Origin: Halioxenophilus aromaticivorans | Lineage (GTDB): Bacteria; Pseudomonadota; Gammaproteobacteria; Pseudomonadales; Cellvibrionaceae | DNA length: 64,000 bases | Direction of reading: 5' to 3' | Assembly (NCBI RefSeq): GCF_042850945.1 | Contig: NZ_AP031496.1 | Coordinates: forward strand, 434,001-498,000 | Part shown: one piece after another, positions 7,230 to 14,496 of the stretch | How the letters are laid out: each line of letters starts with the position of its first letter | Numbering within the stretch: position 1 is the first letter of the stretch | Made by a program: the position numbers and the translations under genes | The notes under the pieces: model-generated | Seen by the model: only the letters and a program-made list of their open reading frames with translations | Databases searched by the model: none | Told to the model about the DNA's origin: nothing

Positions 7230-8786
7230 ATGTGTCACGAACAATGTTTGTGTGTGGTGCCTCCCAGTCCTAAGTTGGAAGAGGATATCTACCGCGCGAA
7301 GAAATTTAAAGATCTCAATAAGGTGCTGGACAATTCATTCAGCTTTGATGTACTTGATTTGCGCAGTGCTGAGGCGATATTTTCTCGCCCAGCGAGAACG
7401 CGAGCTCATACCTTAATTGCTGCTAACGTCGACAGGGCACCAATTACCGGCACACGCAGAGCGCTGGTGGTGATGGTAGATTTTAATGATCAAGTGGCCA
7501 CTCAAGCGCCGCAGCATTACTCGGATATGCTGTTTTCTGCCGGCACATACGCCACCGGCAGTATGCGGGATTTCTACCGGGAAGCCTCGTATAACCAGTT
7601 GGACGTAGTTGGGTCCGTGCATGGGTGGTATCGAGCACCACAAACAAAAGACTATTATACCAATGATGATTATGGCTTTGGCGCCTATCCTCGTAATGCG
7701 CAAAAGCTGGCTGAAGACGTCATAGACCTAGCAGCGCCCCACGTCGATTTTTCTGATTATGATAACGATGGGGATGGTATTGTTGAGGCTCTGGTTATTA
7801 TTGTTGCCGGTTCAGGCGGCGAGGTGACCGGCGACACTGGGGATATCTGGTCGCACAAGTGGGGTATTAACCCCAAAAATTATAATGGCGTTTCCATTCA
7901 GACCTATTTTATGGCGCCAGAAGATGGCAAAGTCGGTGTGATGTCCCACGAGCTTGGACATCTATTAATGAAGTGGCCAGATTTGTACGACACCGATTAT
8001 TCTTCTCGGGGTACCGGTCGCTGGGATTTAATGGCTGGTGGTAGCTGGAACAATGGTGGCGATACTCCCGCCCACCCCACGGCTTGGTGTAAATTAAAGG
8101 CCGGTTGGATCACTCCTAAGGTTGTGTATGACACTCAACAATCGGTAGAGATAAAACCTTATCACAGCAGTGGTGATGTCTATAAATTACCGGTGGGTTC
8201 AGAAGACAGCAAAGAATATTTTCTGGTTAGCAATCGCCAGCAATCCAGGTTTGATACGTATTTACCGGGCGGCGGCTGTATTATCGAGCACGTGGACGAT
8301 AACCAAAGTAATAACTCCGATGAGTCGCACTACCTGGTGGATATTGAGCAGGCAGATGGTTTAGCCCAGCTCAATAGCAACGCAAACTCTGGTGATGCCG
8401 GCGATGCATTTCCGAACGGTGGCAACACTGTATTTGATAAAAATAGTACGCCCAGTAGTAATGCGTATTCTGGTGCGGGCAGTGACGTTTCCGTCTCAGA
8501 GATCGCAATTGATGGCGATTTGGTTCAGGCCATTATTAAAGTCGGTAACGTGACGAACACTACCAAGACTTGGCACAACTTTATCGAGGTTACTTCGGTT
8601 TACACTACCTATCACAGTCAAAATTGTTGGGCGGAGTTCGCCGGTTTCGGTTGGCGGAAGGTAGAAACTGGTAATGCTGCTGGTGTTACTAGTTCGCTGG
8701 CAGTATTGTGTGAGGCAAAGGCCAACGGTTCTAGAGTAAATGCGTATTTAGACGACGAGAAAATCTATGGGTTGTATTTAGTCTAG
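7230..8786 (+). CDS. M6 (immune inhibitor A-like) metalloprotease with the shared C-terminal domain
   Basis: A 518-residue zinc protease. The catalytic block is H240-E-L-G-H244-LLMKWPDLYD, followed by RGTGRWDLMAGGSWNN, the M6-family signature downstream of the zinc site. YDNDGDGIVEALVIIVAGSG supplies a calcium-type acidic loop before it. The N-terminus MCHEQCLCVVPPSPK matches the short leaderless start of many M6 proteins, so no Sec signal is present. Residues about 448-518 (TYHSQNCWAEF, GWRKVETGN, CEAKANG, ending YLV) are the same domain as in the astacin at 5415 and the small protein at 6530. ATG 7230 has an AAAGGAG ribosome-binding site. The gene closes the cassette, and an intrinsic terminator follows at 8863-8897. 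Confidence 0.87.
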   Translation: MCHEQCLCVVPPSPKLEEDIYRAKKFKDLNKVLDNSFSFDVLDLRSAEAIFSRPARTRAHTLIAANVDRAPITGTRRALVVMVDFNDQVATQAPQHYSDMLFSAGTYATGSMRDFYREASYNQLDVVGSVHGWYRAPQTKDYYTNDDYGFGAYPRNAQKLAEDVIDLAAPHVDFSDYDNDGDGIVEALVIIVAGSGGEVTGDTGDIWSHKWGINPKNYNGVSIQTYFMAPEDGKVGVMSHELGHLLMKWPDLYDTDYSSRGTGRWDLMAGGSWNNGGDTPAHPTAWCKLKAGWITPKVVYDTQQSVEIKPYHSSGDVYKLPVGSEDSKEYFLVSNRQQSRFDTYLPGGGCIIEHVDDNQSNNSDESHYLVDIEQADGLAQLNSNANSGDAGDAFPNGGNTVFDKNSTPSSNAYSGAGSDVSVSEIAIDGDLVQAIIKVGNVTNTTKTWHNFIEVTSVYTTYHSQNCWAEFAGFGWRKVETGNAAGVTSSLAVLCEAKANGSRVNAYLDDEKIYGLYLV

Positions 8787-8862
8787 ATATCCACAGCTTA
8801 AGAGTTATTGCATGCCCTGCAGTCTATTGACGACAAACTAGGCGATCAAATGTAATGCTTTC

Positions 8863-8897
8863 GCCCATATGGCTGCTAGCTTTATGGGCATTTTTTT
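8863..8897 (+). terminator. Intrinsic terminator of the protease cassette
   Basis: GCCCATA (8863-8869) pairs with TATGGGC (8883-8889) around a 13-nt loop and is followed by A and seven T residues. It lies 77 bp after the M6 protease stop codon, consistent with the end of the four-gene transcript. Confidence 0.75.
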
Positions 8898-8939
8898 AGA
8901 TTTCAAGCCGTGGCATAAACCGTTGCATGAACTTCCCGC

Positions 8940-9248
8940 TTAGGTTGCGAAGCTTGAGATGGTTATACTTGAAAGATGAAAAAGACCGGAATGTGGCCCG
9001 CCGATGTAAGATGCCTCCGCGTCTATCACTGTGCCTGTATCCAGCTGAACGGTGGGATTAAAAGTAAATCCATCCACCACCGAGCCAAGGTAGCGGCTAA
9101 CAAAATCAGGACCGTCCAAACTTACTGTCTGGGTTATCACCAGGGATAGCTCCCATTTGTCAGCAAATGCTTTTGCTGGATGGGCGGACTCTATACGCGC
9201 TTTAATTCGTGATAGGTTGGGCGCTGCGGGTGTGTTGGCCGGTGTCAT
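8940..9248 (-). CDS. Hypothetical protein
   Basis: About 102 residues if translation starts at ATG 9248 (MTPANTPAAPNLS). An in-frame start further upstream at 9308 would add 20 residues. The ribosome-binding site is weak in both cases. The sequence has alternating hydrophobic strands (WELSLVITQTVSL, FTFNPTVQLDTGTVIDAEA) and no signal peptide or Cys. I do not recognise a family. It lies alone between the protease cassette terminator and the divergent dehydrogenase gene. Confidence 0.45.
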   Translation of the reverse strand: MTPANTPAAPNLSRIKARIESAHPAKAFADKWELSLVITQTVSLDGPDFVSRYLGSVVDGFTFNPTVQLDTGTVIDAEASYIGGPHSGLFHLSSITISSFAT

Positions 9249-9445
9249 ATGATATCCAGTATCAATGGTTGAATGTTGCTTAATAGGTTTGTGATAGATG
9301 GGTATCAACTATCGCACTTCGATCATTGATATTACGGCTTTTATAAGTCTATCAGTACTTAAAGTCCTATGGTTTCTAATGTTTGTTTCGTTTCTATGAA
9401 TAGGTGGCGAGTGTAATTGCTGCCAAATCTATTCAGGAGTAAGCC

Positions 9446-10351
9446 ATGAAAGTAACCCTCGTAGGATTAGGTCATGTGGGCAAAAGCTTGGCCTTTGAGT
9501 TGGCTACCAGTAGTTTTGTGGATGAGTTGGTATTGATGAGCCGCAACCAAGAAGCGGTGATGGGCGAAGTGTTGGATCTGCGCCACGGCCAATTGTTCGT
9601 AGAAAAACCCACGCGTATTATCGCTGGCGGCGACGAGGATTCCGCCGGCTCGGATATTTTGGCCATATGCGCCTCAGCGCCCACGCCCCCGGGTATGAAA
9701 GATCGGATGCAGTTGGCGCCTAATAATGTGGCGCTATTGCGTTCGTTACTGCCACCGCTGGCCGGTTTATCGCCCAAGGCTAAAATCGTGATGGTTTCTA
9801 ATCCCGTGGATGTGTTAGTGCATTACGCTTTGGAAATTACCGGTTTTTCACCTCAGCAGGTGATGGGTACCGGCACGCTGGTGGATTCGGCGCGATTTCG
9901 GCAACTGCTGGCCGATGAAATCAATATCCACATGGAAGACATCCGAGCTTACATATTAGGTGAGCATGGCGACAGCCAATTTCCGGCCATGAGTTGCGCC
10001 GACGCCGGTGGCGAACCCTTGGCGCCCACACCGGCGCGCTACGCGCTGTTTGAACAGGCATCAAAGGCGGGGTTTGAGGTGTTGCGGCGTAAGGGCTACA
10101 CCAACTACGCCATTGCTTTAGCGGCGGCCAAAATTATTGAGTGTATTGCACGGGATACCAAACACACTCTGCCCATCAGTATTGCCGTGGACGGCTTTTT
10201 GGGCGTTAACGAAGTGTGTTTAAGTTTGCCCGCGGTGGTGGGCAGAGGTGGCGTAGAGCAGATTTTACACCCATTGCTGGATGCCAAAGAGCAGGCCGAT
10301 TTTCGGCACAGCGCCGAGCTGGTGAAAAAGGTGATTGACGCTTGCCGGTGA
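9446..10351 (+). CDS. Lactate/malate dehydrogenase-family NAD-dependent oxidoreductase
   Basis: A 301-residue protein with the LDH/MDH fold. The N-terminal NAD-binding loop is VGLGHVG (residues 6-12). The active-site Asp and substrate-binding Arg lie in TGTLVDSARFR, and the catalytic His174 is in LGEHGDSQFP. The mobile loop reads APTPPGMKDR. It keeps the family Arg, but the specificity position has Thr/Pro where LDH has Gln and MDH has Arg, so the 2-hydroxy acid it oxidises is uncertain. The length is typical (about 300-315). ATG 9446 has a CAGGAG ribosome-binding site. It stands alone with no obvious operon partner. Confidence 0.85.
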   Translation: MKVTLVGLGHVGKSLAFELATSSFVDELVLMSRNQEAVMGEVLDLRHGQLFVEKPTRIIAGGDEDSAGSDILAICASAPTPPGMKDRMQLAPNNVALLRSLLPPLAGLSPKAKIVMVSNPVDVLVHYALEITGFSPQQVMGTGTLVDSARFRQLLADEINIHMEDIRAYILGEHGDSQFPAMSCADAGGEPLAPTPARYALFEQASKAGFEVLRRKGYTNYAIALAAAKIIECIARDTKHTLPISIAVDGFLGVNEVCLSLPAVVGRGGVEQILHPLLDAKEQADFRHSAELVKKVIDACR

Positions 10352-10487
10352 ACAGGCAAATGGTCTGCGGCCTAAATCAAGCGTTGAGCTCCAAGCAATA
10401 AGCTCAGGCCTTGCTCGCAATTCCCGTATTACCTATCACCTTCTCTTTTCGGCGCCCTCGGACGATAAGTTTATGGGTTATGTCGAA

Positions 10488-10685
10488 TTAATTTAACCAC
10501 ATGTCGTCTTCGGCGGCGCTGCACCAGTAATGCTGGGGGTAGCACCGCTGGGAAAAATCCGCCGCCAATTGCTCGGCGGTTTCGCGGTGCAAGGTGGTAA
10601 TCATTAATTGATTGCCATTGGCGTCTCGGCGCCACACTTGCCACTCGGTGAGATCTCGGGATGTGCTGTCGTTGTATGAAGTCAT
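10488..10685 (-). CDS. Small conserved-looking hypothetical protein
   Basis: A 65-residue protein that starts 2 bp after the stop codon of the GFA-family gene, so the two are probably translationally coupled. It contains TEWQVWRRDANGNQLMI, HRETAEQLAADF and HYWCSAAEDDMW, and looks like a small single alpha/beta domain. There is no signal peptide or metal motif. Function unknown. Confidence 0.55.
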   Translation of the reverse strand: MTSYNDSTSRDLTEWQVWRRDANGNQLMITTLHRETAEQLAADFSQRCYPQHYWCSAAEDDMWLN

Positions 10686-10687
10686 AG

Positions 10688-11152
10688 TCAGTTAGAGCTA
10701 TTGTATTGTGCGAAAACTTCGGCGCCCGTCATGTCTTTAGTGCTATTCGCAAAGTCGTAATACGCGGGCTTTTCATCAATAAATATCTGGTGGTCAAACG
10801 CCACATCAGACACCGTAAATAAACCGGCTGGGTAGACGTAGTGCTCGCTGCCCAACAGGTGGTAGAACAAGTGCGTGCCGCAGTTAGAACAAAAGCCGCG
10901 CTCGGCCCACTCGGAGGACTGGAAACGCTGTACGTTGGCTTCGCCCTCTATTTTGCTATCACCGGCAGGCGTCAGTGCCAAAAATGGCCCTCCGCCCCAT
11001 TGGCGGCACATGCTGCAATGGCAGGCACCCAGTTGTGTATTCAGCGTAGCGCTGATGCTCACCTTGCCGCACAGGCATTGGCCTTGGGCGTCAATGGTTT
11101 GTCGCGCTTCGGAGTTGCTGCAATCGTCTGTGGTGTTATTGGCATCACTCAT
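10688..11152 (-). CDS. GFA-family (glutathione-dependent formaldehyde-activating-like) zinc protein
   Basis: A 154-residue protein with the cysteine pattern of the GFA/CENP-V domain: GQCLCGKV, ACHCSMCRQWGGG and GFCSNCGTHLFY. These cysteines bind zinc in the family. Most members are not proven formaldehyde-activating enzymes, so the name indicates fold rather than activity. A polar N-terminal extension of about 25 residues precedes the domain. The stop codon at 10688-10690 lies just before the start of the small gene at 10685, suggesting a two-gene unit. It is cytoplasmic, as no signal is present. Confidence 0.85.
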   Translation of the reverse strand: MSDANNTTDDCSNSEARQTIDAQGQCLCGKVSISATLNTQLGACHCSMCRQWGGGPFLALTPAGDSKIEGEANVQRFQSSEWAERGFCSNCGTHLFYHLLGSEHYVYPAGLFTVSDVAFDHQIFIDEKPAYYDFANSTKDMTGAEVFAQYNSSN

Positions 11153-11524
11153 TACAGCGTCCTTCTGCGTTAGTGGCCTTTATTTACCATGGTCTTAACG
11201 AGAGTTTACGCAAATTGACTATTACTTGTCACTAATGTGGACGCCAAAAAACGGCAAAAATTTGACTTAATATTCGTGCCGCAATCGGGTTGACTAGATT
11301 TTCGCCATTTTTTTGGCTGCTAGGCTTAAAAGCAAAGAAGTCGAAGGTGGGAATAAGTCGAGGCAGTGCTGAGTAAGGAATAGGCTGAGATAATGGCGAG
11401 TAGAGAATGGGTGCGTCATTAATAAGAATGAGCGCGCCACTTCCAGGGGCGCTTAAAGCAAGAGAGCTAAAAGCAACAACGCGGCCGAAGCCGCGTTGTT
11501 AAAAGCCGCCAAGAGCGATTAAAA
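11153..11524. other. Intergenic region 11153-11524
   Basis: No gene is visible in these 372 bp. The left part should hold the promoter of the GFA gene, read on the minus strand. The right part holds the intrinsic terminator of the tkt-epd-pgk transcript at 11475-11500. I see no other structure. Confidence 0.5.
11475..11500 (-). terminator. UUCG-tetraloop terminator
   Basis: AACAACGCGGC (11475-11485) pairs perfectly with GCCGCGTTGTT (11490-11500), an 11-bp stem. On the minus strand the loop reads TTCG closed by C-G, a very stable UUCG tetraloop, and is followed by GCTTTTAG. It lies 25 bp after the stop codon of the gene at 11525, so it ends the glycolytic operon. Confidence 0.75.
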
Positions 11525-12115
11525 CTAGTCTTTTACTTGGAACTGAGCCGGGTCAAAGTAGCTTAGACGCATGGTGATCTCGCCGGACTTTTTCAAATCC
11601 ATGACAATCATCATGACATTCAAAAAGCCTTTTACCCGCACACCGGCGGGGATATCAAACAATACCGAACCCTGGTTGTCGGAACGGATGCCCAGGTCTT
11701 GTTTGGCGCGCAGGCGAGGCCCGATTTTTTTCACCAATTGGTCTACCGAGGCGCGGAACACATCGCTGTTAAAGCCGGGGCCGTCGTAGGCGGAGTAATC
11801 TAAAGCCAGGTTCAGTGTAATTTTGGCTTGCTGGCCAATGTTAATGGCACCTAGGGCGATTTTATCGCCAGCCTTCAGGCGTTTAAACAGGTTTTTGGCG
11901 TTCTCTTTTTTGGCCTGCAATACCAGTTGTACCAAAATGCCACAACCTAAATCCAACACGCGGGGTAGGTCTACGCGTACTTGGTTGGGTGCATTCACCG
12001 TACTGCTGTGCTTGATTTCAATGTTAGAAAAGTCTTGCTCGCCGGCGGGTGCTACTGCGGCTTCGGGGTTGCCTTGTGAAGCTTGAGGTTCTGGGCTTTG
12101 GTTTTCTGCGCTCAT
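11525..12115 (-). CDS. Uncharacterised protein downstream of pgk
   Basis: A 196-residue protein. The first ~30 residues are low-complexity (SPEPQASQGNPEAAVAPAG). They are followed by a structured region containing VRVDLPRVLDLGCGILVQLVLQ, KNLFKRLKAGDKIALGAINIG, LVKKIGPRLRAKQDLGI and GVRVKGFLNVMMIVMDL. There is no signal peptide. It begins 76 bp after pgk on the same strand and is followed by a strong terminator, so it is probably the last gene of the tkt-epd-pgk transcript, where pseudomonads usually carry fba. I do not recognise a family. Confidence 0.65.
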   Translation of the reverse strand: MSAENQSPEPQASQGNPEAAVAPAGEQDFSNIEIKHSSTVNAPNQVRVDLPRVLDLGCGILVQLVLQAKKENAKNLFKRLKAGDKIALGAINIGQQAKITLNLALDYSAYDGPGFNSDVFRASVDQLVKKIGPRLRAKQDLGIRSDNQGSVLFDIPAGVRVKGFLNVMMIVMDLKKSGEITMRLSYFDPAQFQVKD

Positions 12116-12191
12116 ATTGTAAAAGCTGATATTTATGGTGTAAGAGTGCGCCGCAGGTCAGCAGCGCGTGGATTAATAGAAGTGAACTCGC

Positions 12192-13352
12192 TTACTTGGC
12201 GCGCTCTTCCAGTACCGCAACGGCGGGTAACACTTTGCCTTCTACGTATTCCAAAAAGGCACCGCCACCCGTAGAAATGTAGGACACCTTATCGGCGATA
12301 TGGTATTTGTCCACCGCCGCTAGGGTGTCGCCACCGCCGGCGATGGAGTAGCCGAGGCTTTCGGCAATGGCCAAAGAAACCGCTTTGGTGCCGGCGCCAA
12401 ATTGATCAAATTCAAATACGCCCACCGGGCCATTCCAAATAATGGTTTTAGCGGTTTTGATCATCTCAGCCAGGGCATTGGCGGAGTCTGGGCCAATGTC
12501 AAAAATCATATCGTCGTCGGCAACGTCGTCGGTGGATTTTAGCGTGGCTGCAGCGGATTCAGAAAACTCTTTACCGGTAACCACATCGGTGGGTACGGGG
12601 ATGGAGCACTTATCCATAAGAGCCTTAGCGGTGCCTACTAGATCGGCTTCGTACAAGGATTTACCCACTGGCTTGCCCGCGGCAGCCAAAAAAGTATTGG
12701 CAATACCGCCACCCACGATTAACTGATCGCATTTTTCCGATAAGGTTTCTAGCACTTGCAACTTGGTAGAAACTTTAGAGCCACCCACGATGGCGAGCAT
12801 TGGCCGGGCCGGGTTGGCCAATGCGGTTTGTAGAGCGTCTAGTTCGGCAGCCAGCAGTGGGCCGGCGCAGGCCACGGGTGCAAATTTAGCGACACCATGG
12901 GTAGAGGCCTGGGCGCGGTGGGCGGTGCCGAAGGCGTCCATAACAAAAATGTCGCACAGAGCGGCGTACTCTTTAGCCAGTGCTTCGTCGTCTTTTTTCT
13001 CGCCCTTATTAAAGCGTACGTTTTCCAGCAGTACCAAGCTGCCCTCGGCCACATCCACACCCGCGCGGAAGTCTTTAATCACGGGTACATCGCGGCCCAA
13101 TAGCTCGGCTAGGTGATCAGCAACAGGCGCCATGGAGTATTGCTCTTCGTACTCGCCTTCGGTGGGGCGGCCCAGGTGGGACATCACAATCACTTTGGCG
13201 CCGGAGTTCATGGCGTGTTGGATGGTGGGTAGAGCGGCGCGGATGCGGGCATCCGAGGTTACCTTGCCGTCTTTGACTGGTACGTTTAAATCTTCACGTA
13301 TGAGTACGCGCTTTCCGTTTAGGTCGAGATCCGTCATGGATAGTACAGTCAT
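12192..13352 (-). CDS. pgk: Phosphoglycerate kinase
   Basis: A 386-residue cytoplasmic kinase that interconverts 1,3-bisphosphoglycerate + ADP and 3-phosphoglycerate + ATP. The length is normal for gammaproteobacteria (about 387). Diagnostic blocks are RVLIREDLNVPVKDGKV at the N-terminus, VIVMSHLGRPTEG, VLLENVRFNKGEKKDD, DAFGTAHRAQAS, AIVGGSKVSTKL and the C-terminal GGGDTLAAV...STGGGAFLEY nucleotide-binding region. ATG 13352 has a TTGGAGAT ribosome-binding site. The gene follows epd by 103 bp. Confidence 0.97.
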   Translation of the reverse strand: MTVLSMTDLDLNGKRVLIREDLNVPVKDGKVTSDARIRAALPTIQHAMNSGAKVIVMSHLGRPTEGEYEEQYSMAPVADHLAELLGRDVPVIKDFRAGVDVAEGSLVLLENVRFNKGEKKDDEALAKEYAALCDIFVMDAFGTAHRAQASTHGVAKFAPVACAGPLLAAELDALQTALANPARPMLAIVGGSKVSTKLQVLETLSEKCDQLIVGGGIANTFLAAAGKPVGKSLYEADLVGTAKALMDKCSIPVPTDVVTGKEFSESAAATLKSTDDVADDDMIFDIGPDSANALAEMIKTAKTIIWNGPVGVFEFDQFGAGTKAVSLAIAESLGYSIAGGGDTLAAVDKYHIADKVSYISTGGGAFLEYVEGKVLPAVAVLEERAK

Positions 13353-13455
13353 GGTATATCTCCAATTAAGTGCTTAGATTTGTATTCGGTTCAACGCTTA
13401 GCTTGCGTCAATCTGTTGTTGTGTTGGTGCAAGCCGAGTGCGGTATTGCTGTTTT

Positions 13456-14496
13456 TTAATGCCACTGGCGGGCCCAAAAGCAGGCTACGTCAATCATCCG
13501 GTTGGCGTAACCCCACTCGTTGTCAAACCACAGATGCAATGCCAGTAATTTGCCTTCAGCCACGCGGGTTTGGCTGGCGTCCACTATGCACGAGCGCGGG
13601 TCGTGATTGAAGTCGCAAGAGGCAACCGGTTCATTTACATACCCCAACACGCCAGCAAAACGCTGTTGTGCGGCGGACTCTAACACTTGGTTTACCTCAT
13701 CGGCAACGACCTCGGTGTTGAGTTGCAGGGCGCAGTCGATGGCGGAAACGTTCATCGTTGGCACGCGCATGGCCAAGCTTTGAAATTTACCCGTAAGCTC
13801 CGGCAAGAACCGTTCTATGCCTTTATCCAGGCCAGTGTCCACCGGGATGATGCTGGCAAAGGCGGAGCGAGTTTTGCGCAGATCTGTGTCGTGGTAGGCA
13901 TCCAGCACTGGCTGGTCGTGCATGGCCGAGTGAATGGTCCAGGTGGTGCCGGCATTAATGCCAAAGGCGCGGTGTAGGGTATCCACCACCGGAATCAAAC
14001 AATTGGTGGAGCATGAACCGGTGGAAATCACCCGCTCCAGGCCGGTGAGAGTCTGGTGATTAAAGCCGTACACAATGGTGGCGTCCACCTCGGCGGTGGC
14101 CGGGTGCGAAAATATAAACCGCCTGGCGCCTTGGTTGAGATGAGCCTCGGCCAGGTCGCGCTCATTGCCACTGCCGGAGCAATCCAGCACCAAATCGATA
14201 TCCAGTTCGGCCCAGGGCAGTTGGCTTATGTCGGCCTGGTGCAGCAGGGTAATGCCCGGCTCGTCGTTTATCCAGAGTTTGCCGTCACGGGCCTGCGCGC
14301 TGCCTTGGAAGGGGCCGTGGGTGGAGTCAAATTTGGTGAGGTGGGCGATGGTTTTGTCGTCGGCCAGTTCGTTAATGGCGACAATTTTTAGGGGGGTATC
14401 GGTGGTGCTGGAGTGAGTTAGGCCGCGTTGGTATAGGGCGCGCAGTACGCAGCGCCCTATGCGGCCGTAGCCATTGATCGCTAGGCGGATGGTCAC
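13456..14496 (-). CDS. epd: Erythrose-4-phosphate dehydrogenase (GAPDH family)
   Basis: A 346-residue GAPDH-fold dehydrogenase. NAD binding is at INGYGRIGRCVLRAL, and the catalytic Cys is in STGSCSTNCLIPVVDTLHRAFG, followed by the HSAMHDQPVLDAYHD block. Position between tkt and pgk, plus ELADDKTIAHL near the N-terminus, favours Epd (erythrose 4-phosphate to 4-phosphoerythronate, pyridoxal-phosphate synthesis) over glycolytic GAPDH, although GAPDH activity is not excluded. Translation starts at GTG 14496, overlapping the tkt stop codon in a GTGA, so the two genes are translationally coupled. Confidence 0.88.
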   Translation of the reverse strand: MTIRLAINGYGRIGRCVLRALYQRGLTHSSTTDTPLKIVAINELADDKTIAHLTKFDSTHGPFQGSAQARDGKLWINDEPGITLLHQADISQLPWAELDIDLVLDCSGSGNERDLAEAHLNQGARRFIFSHPATAEVDATIVYGFNHQTLTGLERVISTGSCSTNCLIPVVDTLHRAFGINAGTTWTIHSAMHDQPVLDAYHDTDLRKTRSAFASIIPVDTGLDKGIERFLPELTGKFQSLAMRVPTMNVSAIDCALQLNTEVVADEVNQVLESAAQQRFAGVLGYVNEPVASCDFNHDPRSCIVDASQTRVAEGKLLALHLWFDNEWGYANRMIDVACFWARQWH

